The notes beneath the pieces are model-generated. The model worked only from the letters and a program-made list of their open reading frames with translations. It searched no databases and was not told where the DNA came from. Below are positions 38,740 to 49,356 of a stretch of 64,000 nt of DNA, piece after piece. Positions within the stretch are counted from its first letter, which is position 1. Each line of letters begins with the position of its first letter. The stretch lies in the NCBI RefSeq assembly GCF_900473965.1, contig NZ_UCNJ01000014.1:62001-126000 (forward strand). The letters run 5' to 3'. A program made the position numbers and the translations under genes. The DNA comes from Synechococcus sp. UW179A (lineage in GTDB: Bacteria > Cyanobacteriota > Cyanobacteriia > PCC-6307 > Cyanobiaceae).

Positions 38740-38795
38740 GCCGCTTCGGCCCATCGGATCCTTCAGTTCCTTAAGCCCCCTCCATCTCCAGGCCC

Positions 38796-39188
38796 ATGGC
38801 CAAAACAGTCAAGAAATCAGGTCCCAAGAAGGCCAAACGCAACGTTCCCAATGGCGTTGCCCATATCCAAAGCACCTTCAACAACACGATCGTCTCGATC
38901 ACCGATACCACTGGAGAAGTCATCTCCTGGTCCTCGGCAGGTGCCAGCGGCTTCAAAGGTGCGCGCAAGGGCACCCCATTTGCAGCGCAGACCGCAGCCG
39001 AAGCAGCGGCCCGCAGAGCTCTTGAGCAGGGCATGCGCCAGATCGAAGTGCTTGTGCGTGGCCCCGGCTCAGGCCGTGAAACCGCGATCAGGGCTTTGCA
39101 GGTTGCTGGCCTAGAAATCACTTTGATCCGCGACGTCACTCCCCTGCCTCACAACGGCTGTCGCCGTGCCAAGCGTCGGCGCGTCTGA
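38796..39188 (+). CDS. rpsK: 30S ribosomal protein S11
   Basis: 130 residues; [50 protein letters not shown] and [18 protein letters not shown] are diagnostic of S11, which forms part of the platform beside the mRNA exit. Confidence 0.98.
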   Translation: MAKTVKKSGPKKAKRNVPNGVAHIQSTFNNTIVSITDTTGEVISWSSAGASGFKGARKGTPFAAQTAAEAAARRALEQGMRQIEVLVRGPGSGRETAIRALQVAGLEITLIRDVTPLPHNGCRRAKRRRV

Positions 39189-39233
39189 GCCAACGCGTCC
39201 CTGTTCAGGTCCCTCTCTCCCCCGCCTCAGACT

Positions 39234-40172
39234 GTGTTGCAATACCAGATCGACCGTATCGAGCACCAGATCGCTGACGATCGCTCCCAGACCGGTGTGT
39301 TTCTCATCGGCCCCCTCGAACGGGGCCAGGCCACAACCCTAGGCAATTCCCTGCGGCGTGTGCTCATGGGCAATCTTGAAGGCACCGCTGTCACAGCTGT
39401 CCGGATTGCCGGAGTCAACCACGAGTACGCGACCATCCCCGGAGTTCGGGAGGATGTGCTCGATATTCTGCTGAACTGCAAACAGATCACGGTCAACAGC
39501 CGCACCAACGAGCTTGAGATCGGTCGTCTTGTCATTGCTGGCCCTGCAACGGTGAAAGCCCGGGATCTGCAGTTCTCCTCCCAGGTCCAGGTCGTGGATG
39601 GTGAACGCGTGATCGCCACGGTGAGCGATGGCTACAGCCTCGAGCTCGAGGTTCATGTGGAGCGCGGTGTGGGCTATCGCCCCGTCGACCGTCACAACGA
39701 AGACACCAGCGCGATCGATCTTCTCCAGATCGATTCCGTGTTCATGCCCGTGCACAGGGTGAACTTCACCATTGACGAGACGGCAGTAGCTGAGGGTGGT
39801 TCCGCCCGAGAGCGCCTGCGCATGGAAGTGGTAACCGATGGTTCGATCACACCTGACGATGCCATCGCTCAGTCCGCGAACCAACTGATCGAGCTCTTCC
39901 AACCTCTCGCCACCGTCACCATGGTGGAAGAAGTTCAGGCAGAACCTGAGCCGACTGCCGAAGCTCAGATTCCTCTCGAAGAATTGAATCTGTCTGTGCG
40001 TGCCTACAACTGCCTGAAGCGCGCTCAGGTCAATTCCGTCTCCGATCTGATGGGCTTCAGCTACGAGGATCTACTGGAGATCAAGAACTTCGGTTCCAAG
40101 TCGGCTGATGAAGTGATTGAAGCGCTTGAAAGGATCGGCATTCAAATCCCCCAGAGCCGCACCAGCGTCTGA
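39234..40172 (+). CDS. rpoA: RNA polymerase alpha subunit
   Basis: 312 residues. The amino-terminal dimerisation domain has [20 protein letters not shown] and [15 protein letters not shown]. The C-terminal domain (about 240-310) has [21 protein letters not shown] and [16 protein letters not shown], with the DNA- and activator-contacting helices. The start is GTG at 39234; TTG directly follows as residue 2, and [10 protein letters not shown] is the cyanobacterial N terminus. Confidence 0.98.
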   Translation: MLQYQIDRIEHQIADDRSQTGVFLIGPLERGQATTLGNSLRRVLMGNLEGTAVTAVRIAGVNHEYATIPGVREDVLDILLNCKQITVNSRTNELEIGRLVIAGPATVKARDLQFSSQVQVVDGERVIATVSDGYSLELEVHVERGVGYRPVDRHNEDTSAIDLLQIDSVFMPVHRVNFTIDETAVAEGGSARERLRMEVVTDGSITPDDAIAQSANQLIELFQPLATVTMVEEVQAEPEPTAEAQIPLEELNLSVRAYNCLKRAQVNSVSDLMGFSYEDLLEIKNFGSKSADEVIEALERIGIQIPQSRTSV

Positions 40173-40209
40173 CTCTTACCTTCCCCCGTACTCCAGTCCC
40201 TCCAGAACC

Positions 40210-40560
40210 ATGCGTCACCAATGTCGAGTCCCACAGCTGGGACGTCCCGCTGACCAACGCAAAGCCATGCTTCGTGGCCTCACAACACAGCTGATCCGCG
40301 AAGGTCGCGTCACCACCACCAAAGCCCGTGCCAAGGCACTGCGTGACGAAACCGAACGGATGATTACTCTCGCCAAGGAGGGCAGCCTTGCCTCCCGGCG
40401 CAGGGTTCTGGGATACGTCTACGACAAGCAGCTTGTGCATGCCCTGTTCGAGAAAGCTCCTGATCGCTACGGCGATCGCAAAGGTGGCTACACCCGCATC
40501 ACTCGTACGGTGCGTCGTCGCGGAGACAATGCCGAGATGGCGATCATTGAGCTGGTCTGA
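40210..40560 (+). CDS. rplQ: 50S ribosomal protein L17
   Basis: 116 residues from the ATG at 40210 ([20 protein letters not shown]). [21 protein letters not shown] and [20 protein letters not shown] identify L17, which lies at the tunnel exit. Its stop is in TCTGAGG, the only plausible initiation context for the truA frame that follows. Confidence 0.97.
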   Translation: MRHQCRVPQLGRPADQRKAMLRGLTTQLIREGRVTTTKARAKALRDETERMITLAKEGSLASRRRVLGYVYDKQLVHALFEKAPDRYGDRKGGYTRITRTVRRRGDNAEMAIIELV

Positions 40561-40574
40561 GGTTCGGCGTCAGC

Positions 40575-41471
40575 ATCACGGAAATCACCATCCCGGAACC
40601 CTCGGCTGAGGCTGTCGGCATCCGCCTTAAGCGGATTGCTCTCAGTCTCCAGTACGAGGGCTCTTCATTTTGTGGATGGCAACGTCAACCCAACGGCACC
40701 AGCGTGCAATCGGTGCTCGACGATGCCATCTCAGTGCTCGACCCCCATCGGCCGATACAGACCGTGGCTGCAGGGCGGACAGATGCTGGCGTCCATGCCT
40801 CCGGTCAGGTGGTGCATTTCGACAGCTGCGGCCCCATACCAGCTAAGCGCTGGGCGCCTGCTCTCAATGGCCGTTTGCCGTCCTCGATCCGGGTGCGAGA
40901 AGCGGTGGAACGTCCCCTTGGATGGCACGCCTGCTACTCCGCCAGCTACCGGCGCTACCGCTACACCCTTTACAACGGTCGAAGGCCAAACCTGTTTCTT
41001 GCGCCCTGGAGCTGGCATCGCTACCAGACACGACTGGATGAACAGGCGATGGAACAAGCACTTCAGGGCCTACTTGGAAGTCACGACTTTGCAGCGTTCC
41101 AACGAGCAGGCAGCCGACGATCCCACTCGCGCACAACGATCCAGGATGTGTCCATCCAGCGGCGAGGAGACCTGATTCACTTCGAGATTCAGGCCAGCGG
41201 TTTTCTGTATGGGATGGTGCGTCTGCTGACGGGCCAGCTCGTAGCTGTTGGAGAGCACCGACTGACGCCGGAACACTTTGAACGCCGTTGGAGAGAACGT
41301 CGCCGCAGTGAAGTAAAAGATGGAGCACCGGCGCAGGGACTCTGCCTGCTGCGCGCCGGTTATCCGGAAAGCATCTTCAGCAAGGGCGGCTGGTACGATT
41401 GTCAACCGACGTTTTTTCTGGCCTCAGAGGACCCTCCTCCGGATCCTCCCCCGTGGCCAATCAGTACCTGA
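40575..41471 (+). CDS. truA: tRNA pseudouridine38-40 synthase (start codon unclear)
   Basis: TruA converts uridines 38-40 of the tRNA anticodon arm to pseudouridine. [20 protein letters not shown] begins the conserved core at about 40623, and [20 protein letters not shown] holds the catalytic aspartate; [20 protein letters not shown] follows. The frame opens at 40551 after a stop inside rplQ, yet no ATG, GTG or TTG occurs in frame before the GTG at 40704, which would cut away the core's first strand. Candidates are CTG 40557 (overlapping the rplQ stop), ATC 40575, 40584, 40590 or 40620, and ATT 40635. I list ATC 40575 because GAGG lies 12 bp upstream; this is a guess. Confidence 0.9.
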   Translation: MTEITIPEPSAEAVGIRLKRIALSLQYEGSSFCGWQRQPNGTSVQSVLDDAISVLDPHRPIQTVAAGRTDAGVHASGQVVHFDSCGPIPAKRWAPALNGRLPSSIRVREAVERPLGWHACYSASYRRYRYTLYNGRRPNLFLAPWSWHRYQTRLDEQAMEQALQGLLGSHDFAAFQRAGSRRSHSRTTIQDVSIQRRGDLIHFEIQASGFLYGMVRLLTGQLVAVGEHRLTPEHFERRWRERRRSEVKDGAPAQGLCLLRAGYPESIFSKGGWYDCQPTFFLASEDPPPDPPPWPIST

Positions 41472-41626
41472 GCGGGCCATTCCACTCAACTGATTCGATC
41501 AGTGAGGGAACCATCGACAGGTAAAGTCGATCTTTGAGCTTTGAACAGCACGCCATGGCGTGGCTGAAGCTCCTGCCCAGCTTCGTCGCTAGCGACGGGG
41601 CATAACCGAACCGGCATGCCGGCGCG

Positions 41627-42079
41627 ATGAACAAGACCTCCGTCCCCTCCATCGATTCAATCGACCGCCAGTGGTATCTGGTGGACGCTGAGAATCAAAC
41701 TCTCGGCCGTCTGGCGACCGAAGTGGCTTCCGTGCTTCGCGGCAAAAACAAAGCCAGCTACACCCCTCACCTCGACACCGGCGATTTTGTCGTTGTCGTC
41801 AATGCCGAAAAGGTGAAGGTCAGTGGCAGCAAGCCGCAACAGAAGCTTTATCGCCGACATTCCGGACGCCCCGGAGGAATGAAGGTAGAGACCTTCGCTC
41901 ATCTTCAGGAGCGTCTTCCTGAGCGAATCGTGGAAAAAGCCATCAAGGGCATGCTTCCCCACAACGCTTTGGGTCGCCAGATGTTCCGCAAACTGAAGGT
42001 GTACAAGGGTGCAGATCATCCGCATTCCGCCCAGCAGCCTCAGCCCCTGCAGCTCGATCCCGCCGCTTCCGCCAAATGA
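41627..42079 (+). CDS. rplM: 50S ribosomal protein L13
   Basis: 150 residues; [40 protein letters not shown] and [20 protein letters not shown] identify L13. A 155-bp gap after truA could hold a promoter for the L13-S9-L31 group. The stop overlaps the rpsI start by 4 bp. Confidence 0.97.
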   Translation: MNKTSVPSIDSIDRQWYLVDAENQTLGRLATEVASVLRGKNKASYTPHLDTGDFVVVVNAEKVKVSGSKPQQKLYRRHSGRPGGMKVETFAHLQERLPERIVEKAIKGMLPHNALGRQMFRKLKVYKGADHPHSAQQPQPLQLDPAASAK

Positions 42080-42480
42080 GCACCTCCAATTCTGTCGTCT
42101 ATTGGGGCACCGGTCGTCGTAAGACCTCAGTCGCCCGCGTTCGCCTGATCCCCGGTAACGGCACGATCACCATCAACGGTCGTCCTGGAGATAACTATCT
42201 CAATTACAACCCTGCGTACATCGCTGCCGTCAAGGCGCCATTACAGACTCTGGGTCTGACCACTGAGTACGACGTGCTCGTCAACGTGAGAGGAGGTGGG
42301 CTCACCGGACAGGCTGATGCCATCAAGCAGGGCGCCGCTAGGGCTCTTTGCGAGCTCTCCTCCGATAATCGCAAACCTCTCAAAACCGAAGGTCACCTCA
42401 GTCGTGACCCACGGGCCAAGGAGCGTCGCAAGTACGGCCTCAAGAAAGCCCGCAAAGCTCCCCAGTTCTCCAAGCGCTGA
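42076..42480 (+). CDS. rpsI: 30S ribosomal protein S9
   Basis: 134 residues. [20 protein letters not shown] and the C-terminal [14 protein letters not shown]-like tail ([16 protein letters not shown]) identify S9, whose basic C terminus touches P-site t[22 protein letters not shown] is also typical. 4-bp overlap with rplM. Confidence 0.97.
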   Translation: MSTSNSVVYWGTGRRKTSVARVRLIPGNGTITINGRPGDNYLNYNPAYIAAVKAPLQTLGLTTEYDVLVNVRGGGLTGQADAIKQGAARALCELSSDNRKPLKTEGHLSRDPRAKERRKYGLKKARKAPQFSKR

Positions 42481-42488
42481 TCCCTGTC

Positions 42489-42758
42489 ATGCCCAAGCCC
42501 GACATTCATCCAACCTGGTACCCCGACGCCAAGGTGATCTGCAACGGAGAAGTGGTCATGACCACTGGCTCCACACAGCCGGAAATCCATGTAGACGTTT
42601 GGAGTGGTAACCATCCGTTCTTCACTGGTACCCAGAAGATTCTCGACACTGAAGGACGTGTGGATCGCTTTATGCGCAAGTACGGCATGGGCAGCACCGC
42701 CAGCGTCAACGAAGACAAGAAAGCCCCCGCTAAGGACGAGTCGAAGGCTGAAGCCTGA
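42489..42758 (+). CDS. rpmE: 50S ribosomal protein L31, zinc-independent form
   Basis: 89 residues. PDIHPTWYPDAKVICNGEVV, HPFFTGTQKILDTEGRVDRF and the KYG segment identify L31. The CxxC pairs of the zinc form are gone: CNGE stands in place of the first and WSGN in place of the second, leaving one cysteine. The last 15 residues form a lysine/alanine/glutamate tail. A terminator follows 45 bp later. Confidence 0.95.
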   Translation: MPKPDIHPTWYPDAKVICNGEVVMTTGSTQPEIHVDVWSGNHPFFTGTQKILDTEGRVDRFMRKYGMGSTASVNEDKKAPAKDESKAEA

Positions 42759-42803
42759 TGCGCTCTGCAATCGACGCACAAGCGATCGATCACTACATTT
42801 TTT

Positions 42804-42845
42804 GCCCCCGAATGCAGACACTGCTCTGCCTTCGGGGCTTTTTTC
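42804..42845 (+). terminator. Rho-independent terminator of the ribosomal superoperon
   Basis: GCCCCCGAA-TGCAGA, a 6-nt loop, TCTGC-C-TTCGGGGC and then TTTTTT. The stem has two bulged C residues (one on each side). It ends the L13-S9-L31 group, before prfA. Confidence 0.85.
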
Positions 42846-42893
42846 TGAAAGGGCACAACCGTCAGGTCCTTTCCCGACCATGCTTCTGAGGCC

Positions 42894-43991
<1,098 letters not shown>

Positions 43992-44001
43992 TCCAAATCG
44001 G

Positions 44002-44499
44002 TCAGACGCCGATGACGTATTTGGCCCACTCGCTGTGGCGACCCGAATCGATCTGACGAACGGCCTCGAAACTCAAACTGCTGAGGGGACGACGCGGAAC
44101 CCGTTTGAGAGGCATGCCCGCTTCTGAAGGGGTGCGGCTTGCCTTGCGGACATTGCAACTCGTACAGGCCGTGGTCACGTTGTCCCAGGCATCAGTTCCA
44201 CCGCGGCTGCGGGGGATTACATGGTCAATCGATAGGAGTTCCCGGCTGCCGCAGTACTGACAGGTGTGATTATCCCGCTGAAACACGTTGCGGCGTGTCA
44301 TAGGGACCTGGCGAAAAGGCACGCGCACGAATTGACGCAGACGGATGACTGTCGGCAGATGCATATCACTGCGGACAAGGTGCTTGGAATCGTGTTCCAG
44401 ACTCTCGGCCTTCCCCTTGATCATCATCACGACGGCTCGACGCCAGGTGGTGATGTTCAAAGGCTCGTAGGACGCATTGAGAACGAGAACCTGGCCCAT
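44002..44499 (-). CDS. HNH endonuclease family protein
   Basis: 165 residues from the ATG at 44499 (MGQVLVLNASYEPLNITTW); eight upstream codons in the open frame lack likeness. QYCGS..LLSIDHVIPRSRGG..WDNVTTACTSCNVRKASRTP is a complete HNH motif with two CxxC zinc pairs. This group is widespread and conserved in cyanobacteria and plastid-related lineages as a stand-alone HNH protein; its natural DNA target is not known. No toxin, methylase or phage partner lies nearby. Confidence 0.85.
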   Translation of the reverse strand: MGQVLVLNASYEPLNITTWRRAVVMMIKGKAESLEHDSKHLVRSDMHLPTVIRLRQFVRVPFRQVPMTRRNVFQRDNHTCQYCGSRELLSIDHVIPRSRGGTDAWDNVTTACTSCNVRKASRTPSEAGMPLKRVPRRPLSSLSFEAVRQIDSGRHSEWAKYVIGV

Positions 44500-44572
44500 G
44501 CCAGCTCCCTGATTACACGTCATGCTATCGGGGTCACAAGGGCAGCTTTGTGACCTTCACTACCCAGCCCCG

Positions 44573-45754
44573 ATGCCCGACCTGTCCGCTGATCACAACA
44601 GTCCCTCCAGCCTCGAGATGGCTGCTGGAGCTGACCCGAGGCAGCGAGCCTGGATGGAAGTATCGGCCTCCGCTGTTGAACACAACGCCAGAGCGTTGAA
44701 ACGTTTGCTGGCAACAAACTGCGCACTGATGGCGGTCGTCAAGGCTGACGGCTACGGGCATGGAGCCGAAACTGTTGCCCGGGCCGCCATCTGCGGAGGG
44801 GCGACCAGCCTTGGAGTCGCCACCCTGCAGGAGGGAATCGAACTGCGTCGCGCGGGACTGGAGTTGCCGGTGCTGGTGCTGGGCAATCTCACCCAACCCG
44901 AAGAACTGCGCTCCTGCCTGCACTGGCAGCTGATGCCCACCCTGAGCAGCATGCGCGAGGCGCTTCTCTGCCAGAACCTGGCCAATGGCAGTGGCCGTCA
45001 GTTCACGGTGCAGCTCAAGCTCGACACCGGCATGACTCGGCTCGGCTGTGATTGGCAGGACGGGGAACGCCTGACCGAGGCGATCCTGCAGCTCGATCAA
45101 TTGAATCTAGGAGGTGTTTATAGCCATCTCGCTCTTGCCGATGGAGAACTTGAAGGCCATGCCGAACAGATCACGCGCCTGCAGCAGGAGCGTTTCGAGG
45201 CCGTAACGCGTAAGCACCGACAACAGGGTTTGCAGCGACATCTGGCCAATTCGGCAGGCACCCTGCGGGACCCATCGCTGCATCACGATCAGGTGCGAGT
45301 GGGATTGGCTCTCTACGGCCATGCCCCAGGTGCCCATCTGGAGCAGAGCCTCGATCTTCAACCGGCAATGACCGTGAAAGCGCGGGTCACCCTGATCCGT
45401 GAGGTCTCAGCAGGTGTGGGGGTGAGCTACGGGCACCGCTTTGTCACCAATCGGTCCAGTCGACTGGCCGTGATCGGTATCGGCTACGCCGATGGAATCA
45501 GCCGCTGCCTGTCAGGGCAAATCCACGCCCTGCATCGCGGCCAAACCCTTCCTCAGGTTGGTGCCATCACCATGGATCAGCTGGTTCTGGATGTCACCGA
45601 TCATCCCGATCTTGAGACCGGTGATGTCGTTACGCTGCTGGGACAGAATGAACAGCAGGTCATCCGCCCCCAAGACTGGGCGCAACTTTCGGGTTCCATC
45701 CCCTGGGAAGTGTTGTGCAGCTTCAAGCATCGCCTGCCGCGACTGGTGGTCTGA
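44573..45754 (+). CDS. alr: Alanine racemase
   Basis: 393 residues from the ATG at 44573. ALMAVVKADGYGHGAETVAR holds the PLP-binding lysine; VGVSYGHRFVT holds the catalytic tyrosine; the beta barrel is followed by a C-terminal beta domain. It supplies D-alanine for peptidoglycan, matching the two cell-wall genes downstream. Divergent from the HNH gene, with 73 bp between starts. Confidence 0.95.
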   Translation: MPDLSADHNSPSSLEMAAGADPRQRAWMEVSASAVEHNARALKRLLATNCALMAVVKADGYGHGAETVARAAICGGATSLGVATLQEGIELRRAGLELPVLVLGNLTQPEELRSCLHWQLMPTLSSMREALLCQNLANGSGRQFTVQLKLDTGMTRLGCDWQDGERLTEAILQLDQLNLGGVYSHLALADGELEGHAEQITRLQQERFEAVTRKHRQQGLQRHLANSAGTLRDPSLHHDQVRVGLALYGHAPGAHLEQSLDLQPAMTVKARVTLIREVSAGVGVSYGHRFVTNRSSRLAVIGIGYADGISRCLSGQIHALHRGQTLPQVGAITMDQLVLDVTDHPDLETGDVVTLLGQNEQQVIRPQDWAQLSGSIPWEVLCSFKHRLPRLVV

Positions 45755-45787
45755 AGGGCACCCTCTTGATAGGGTGGGCGGGCCGCT

Positions 45788-45876
45788 GGAGAGGTGGCTG
45801 AGTGGTTGAAAGCGGCTCCCTGCTAAGGAGTTACAGGAGGCAACTTCTGTCGAGGGTTCGAATCCCTCCCTCTCCG
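45788..45876 (+). tRNA. tRNA-Ser (anticodon GCT)
   Basis: 89-nt class II tRNA: acceptor GGAGAGG/CCTCTCC, D arm with GCTGAGTGGTTGAAAGC, anticodon loop CTGCTAA, a long variable arm (TACAGGAGGCAACTTCTGT), and T arm GAGGG-TTCGAAT-CCCTC. Anticodon GCT reads AGC and AGU. No CCA is encoded. Confidence 0.96.
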
Positions 45877-45897
45877 TTGAACTGAAACAGCGAGTCG

Positions 45898-46794
45898 TCA
45901 ATCGGCTCCGTACGCCGCTAGTTCCTTCGCCATCTGCGGAAGCAGATGTTCATCGCCGGCGCGCTCCTTGCCTTCACTGAAGACCACCAGCAGACAAGGT
46001 GCCTGCCCATCGATACACCACCAGGCTGCGTCATGACGGGCCTGACTCATCCACCCGGCTTTACTCCAGAGCTGACTGCCTTCGGGCAAACCCTCACCAA
46101 GAAAGCCATCAACTTGATTCTCCGGATCATTCAATCTGTCTGACTTGCTGAGTGAGCGAGCCAATCGGGCTCGGAGTCTCTGACAGGCCGGGGGTGAAAG
46201 CACGCCATCAGTCATGACCGCCTCGAGAATCCTGGCGACAGCAGCCGTGCAGAGGGCATTGCGATTGTTGTTGTCCTCCCCGTAGAACACACGCTCACGT
46301 CCATAAGGACCATCACCCCAGGTTTTCTGGCAGCAATTGACGCGCTCCAGCTCAGGCCAGCCGAAACCATGAAACCAATCATTCACCAGACGGCGTTGCT
46401 GCTGCCACTGCTCCCATGCAGGGGAGCGCAACGGCGGACCACTGGTGGTGCCGGTTAGCAGATCTAGGATCAAGCCCGTGGCGTCATTGCTGGAGTCAGC
46501 CAGCATGTCGAGAAGCGCACGACGAAGTTCTTCGCTGTCTGGAATCAGATCACGCTGCAACCAGTGCTCGGCCGCCACGGCATACAACAACTTCACCACG
46601 CTGGCGGGATAGAGCAGCTTCTGGTCAGCCCAGGCCGCACCGCTACCGCTGCCATTGGTCGGCGACGTGGTGTCGTAACGCACCCAGCTCACGGCCACTT
46701 GATCGTGAAGACCTGGACGGCCCTCAGCCGCCAGCCTGTCGATTAAAGCAACCAGGTGCTGCTGCATCGCCGGCTCGGGACGGTAGAACGCCAT
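45898..46794 (-). CDS. Class A beta-lactamase-like serine hydrolase
   Basis: 298 residues from the ATG at 46794; the frame is open 6 codons further to a TTG at 46812. The active-site triad is recognisable: SxxK as PASVVKLL at about residues 65-68, SxN as ADSSNDAT, and K(T/A)G as SKAGW. Proteins like this act as beta-lactamases, D-Ala-D-Ala carboxypeptidases or related wall hydrolases; a lactamase role is not shown. No clear signal peptide is seen. It is divergent from the NlpC/P60 gene, with only 17 bp between the start codons. Confidence 0.82.
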   Translation of the reverse strand: MAFYRPEPAMQQHLVALIDRLAAEGRPGLHDQVAVSWVRYDTTSPTNGSGSGAAWADQKLLYPASVVKLLYAVAAEHWLQRDLIPDSEELRRALLDMLADSSNDATGLILDLLTGTTSGPPLRSPAWEQWQQQRRLVNDWFHGFGWPELERVNCCQKTWGDGPYGRERVFYGEDNNNRNALCTAAVARILEAVMTDGVLSPPACQRLRARLARSLSKSDRLNDPENQVDGFLGEGLPEGSQLWSKAGWMSQARHDAAWWCIDGQAPCLLVVFSEGKERAGDEHLLPQMAKELAAYGAD

Positions 46795-46811
46795 GGCACT
46801 GGCTACTGGCA

Positions 46812-47552
46812 ATGCCGACCCTAGGCACCCCGATCTCTCCGGGTCTGATCAACCCAGGAAGCTGCTGGAAACTGATCAAAGGACAGAACGGCTACGCCAG
46901 GCCCACGGAGAAGGGACTCGCCACCCAGGCCGCAGCGGGTCGAGGCTTCAAGGTCGCCGCACCCTTGTGCCCCGAAGATCACGGACGTTTGCAAGTTGTG
47001 CTTCTCGAGGATGGCTACCCCTGCTGGCTGTCCATCGATGAACTGGCCGGTCAGGCTGTGGCCTGTGAGACCTGGCAGCCGTGTCTGCTCTCAAGCTCTG
47101 AAATCAGCAGCAGACTGCATGCGGTTCTGGAGTGGCTGAAAGCCGCCGCCGAGCGCGACAACACCTACCTGTGGGGAGGCACCATCGGGCCTGATCTTGA
47201 CTGTTCCGGCCTTGTGCAGACAGCCTTCGCTAACAGTGGGATCTGGCTGCCCAGAGATGCTTATCAGCAGGAAAGGTTCTGCCAGCCGGTGGCGGTGCAG
47301 CCGGACAACCTCAACGAATTGCGCGCCGGAGACCTGATCTTCTTCGGCAGCACTGAGCGCTGCACCCACGTCGCCATCCATCTCGAAAACGGCCACTACA
47401 TGCACAGCTCAGGGATTGAACATGGACGCAATGGCATCGGCATCGACAGCCTGAATCCCGAGGATCTCCATCCTGTGGCCAGTCACTACAGAGCTGAACT
47501 GCGAGGTGCCGGCCGGGTGATCCGCTGCCATGACGGCAGCACCCTCCCTTGA
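46812..47552 (+). CDS. NlpC/P60-type peptidoglycan endopeptidase with SH3-like domain
   Basis: 246 residues. Residues about 15-90 resemble a bacterial SH3 domain; from about 110 the NlpC/P60 catalytic domain shows YLWGGTIGPDLDCSGLVQTA with the nucleophilic cysteine, GDLIFFG, and CTHVAIHLENGHYMHSSG with the histidine. Such enzymes cut stem-peptide bonds, typically between gamma-D-Glu and diaminopimelate. No obvious signal peptide. The ATG at 46812 sits within the upstream region of the divergent serine hydrolase. Confidence 0.88.
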   Translation: MPTLGTPISPGLINPGSCWKLIKGQNGYARPTEKGLATQAAAGRGFKVAAPLCPEDHGRLQVVLLEDGYPCWLSIDELAGQAVACETWQPCLLSSSEISSRLHAVLEWLKAAAERDNTYLWGGTIGPDLDCSGLVQTAFANSGIWLPRDAYQQERFCQPVAVQPDNLNELRAGDLIFFGSTERCTHVAIHLENGHYMHSSGIEHGRNGIGIDSLNPEDLHPVASHYRAELRGAGRVIRCHDGSTLP

Positions 47553-47649
47553 CTGCTGCTGTTGATGATCTAACCGTCTGCCTGACTTGGCCTCTCGGTA
47601 TTGGTCCAACAGGCGCCGATTAGGTTGCATTGACATCGATCGGATCCTG

Positions 47650-48612
47650 ATGACGGCTGGGCTGGACCTTTCGGTTGTGGTGCCGCTGTACAACGAGGAC
47701 GAAAGCCTGCCTGAGCTGGTGGACCAGCTGCTCAACGCGCTGCGACCCACCGGAGAGCGGTTTGAGCTGGTGCTGGTCAATGACGGTTCAACGGACGACA
47801 CCGCTTCAGTGCTAGAGCGCATCAGCAACAAAGTGCCTGAGCTGGTGGGGGTTCTGCTGCGCAAGAACTACGGTCAGACCGCTGCCATGGCGGCAGGTTT
47901 CGATGTGGCCGAAGGGCAAGTGATCGTGAGCCTCGATGGTGATCTACAGAACGATCCCGCCGACATCCCCCTGCTGCTCAACAAGCTGCGCGAGGGGTAT
48001 GACCTGGTGAGCGGTTGGCGTTTTGATCGCCAGGATGCCGAGCTTCAGAGAAAGCTTCCCTCCAGGCTGGCCAACCGCCTGATCGGGAGAGTGACCGGGG
48101 TTCGTCTACATGACTATGGCTGTTCGCTCAAGGCCTATGACCGCGACGTGCTGTCCGACATGCGCTTATACGGAGAGCTGCATCGCTTTCTGCCGGCGCT
48201 GGCCTTCATCGAAGGAGCCCGCATCACCGAAGTGAAAGTGAACCACCGTGCGCGTCAGTACGGAGCCAGCAAATACGGCATTGATCGCACTTTTCGAGTG
48301 CTGATGGACCTGCTCACGGTGTGGTTCATGAAACGCTTCCTCACCCGGCCGATGTACGTCTTTGGGTTTGGAGGCCTCGTCGCCATCGCAACAAGCCTGG
48401 TGGCAAGCGCCTATTTGCTGATGATCAAGCTGACGGGTGAAGACATCGGGAACAGGCCACTGCTCACCTTGGCGGTCGTGCTCGGCCTGGCCGGGATCCA
48501 GCTGTTCTGCTTCGGACTGTTAGGAGAACTGCTGATCAGGACCTACCACGAGAGCCAGGGGCGCCCGATTTATCGCATCCGGGCAACGTTGCGCGGGGGA
48601 CGGGCCACCTGA
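47650..48612 (+). CDS. GT2 glycosyltransferase, membrane-anchored
   Basis: 320 residues. The GT2 A-fold has LSVVVPLYNEDESLPELVD, VNDGSTDDT, RKNYGQTAAMAAGFD and SLDGDLQNDPADIPLL, with DGD as the metal-binding motif; YGCSLKAYDR follows. Two C-terminal membrane helices at about 230-255 and 270-295 match polyprenyl-phosphate sugar transferases of the DPM1/GtrB kind. It probably transfers a sugar to a polyprenyl phosphate carrier at the membrane; the sugar cannot be read from sequence. The start at 47650 is preferred over the open frame from 47587. Its end overlaps the convergent HEAT gene by 43 bp. Confidence 0.9.
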   Translation: MTAGLDLSVVVPLYNEDESLPELVDQLLNALRPTGERFELVLVNDGSTDDTASVLERISNKVPELVGVLLRKNYGQTAAMAAGFDVAEGQVIVSLDGDLQNDPADIPLLLNKLREGYDLVSGWRFDRQDAELQRKLPSRLANRLIGRVTGVRLHDYGCSLKAYDRDVLSDMRLYGELHRFLPALAFIEGARITEVKVNHRARQYGASKYGIDRTFRVLMDLLTVWFMKRFLTRPMYVFGFGGLVAIATSLVASAYLLMIKLTGEDIGNRPLLTLAVVLGLAGIQLFCFGLLGELLIRTYHESQGRPIYRIRATLRGGRAT

Positions 48613-49064
48613 GCAGGAGACGGTCGGGATGCGCCACGGTGTCGCTCGATTGCTGTTGCAGCGGCTTCGACAACCAGACTGTCGGCATCACGCAGACCTC
48701 GCCTCAGCAAAGGAAGAACGGAGCTATGCCCCCATTGACCGGCCACCCTCACGGCCTCAAGCCTCTGGTCTGGGTTGCCTTGATCCATCCACTTGCGTAA
48801 CCGGCGCTCAAGCGAAATCCGCTCAGCGCTGCTGGCTGGAGGCGTGAACGGAGCCGACTCCAAGTCATCCCTGGCAGAACCTGCCTTCTTCTCATCATCT
48901 TTCTGCGGCAACGAAGCCTGAACCAGGCCCAGCTGAGCTCTGTTGATGGCTGCGACAGATGTCGCATCAGTGCTGCGCAACAACGTTTTTCCAGGCCGAC
49001 GACCAAGACCCCAGAGCACGACCACTAGTACAAGGGCGGCACCACCTGCAAGCAGCTGATTCAT
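48570..49064 (-). CDS. Membrane-anchored HEAT-repeat protein
   Basis: 164 residues. An N-terminal membrane helix (LLAGGAALVLVVVLWGL, residues 4-20) is followed by a linker of about 60 residues and one or two HEAT/ARM-type helical pairs (RLEAVRVAGQWGHSSVLPLL, then RDADSLVVEAAATAIERH). Function unknown; protein binding at the membrane is inferred. The last 14 codons overlap the GT2 gene on the other strand. Divergent from psaI (114 bp). Confidence 0.7.
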   Translation of the reverse strand: MNQLLAGGAALVLVVVLWGLGRRPGKTLLRSTDATSVAAINRAQLGLVQASLPQKDDEKKAGSARDDLESAPFTPPASSAERISLERRLRKWMDQGNPDQRLEAVRVAGQWGHSSVLPLLRRGLRDADSLVVEAAATAIERHRGASRPSPAQVARPPRNVARMR

Positions 49065-49178
49065 GGGTTCAAAGCGGCGGATGCCGAATGGATTGAACTT
49101 TTATGTCACCGACCGGACCGGTCGAAGACCACTAGAAAGGCAGTCTTTACAGTAACCGCAGACATTTGGGTCGCTGCC

Positions 49179-49298
49179 ATGACTGGAGATTTCGTTGCTT
49201 CCTGGATGCCTTCGGTTTTCATTCCATTGGCTGGGGTTTTGGGTCCAGCTGTCGTGATGGTTCTGATGTTCAATCTGATCGAAACCACTGCTGACTGA
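49179..49298 (+). CDS. psaI: Photosystem I subunit VIII (PsaI)
   Basis: 39 residues with one membrane helix ([20 protein letters not shown]), normal for PsaI, which sits near PsaL and supports trimer formation. It starts with ATG at 49179 and ends with ETTAD. psaL follows 58 bp later, the usual cyanobacterial order. It is too short for ordinary gene finders and is easily missed. Confidence 0.95.
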   Translation: MTGDFVASWMPSVFIPLAGVLGPAVVMVLMFNLIETTAD

Positions 49299-49356
49299 TC
49301 GCGCTCAGGCTCCGGCCAACGATCAAGCGCATTGCCCACCCACCGCTTTTTTATCC

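Noticed and set aside
40636-41175. Open frame with ATG-like start overlapping truA in another frame
   Set aside because: The translation has no TruA or other likeness, while the truA frame is clearly conserved.
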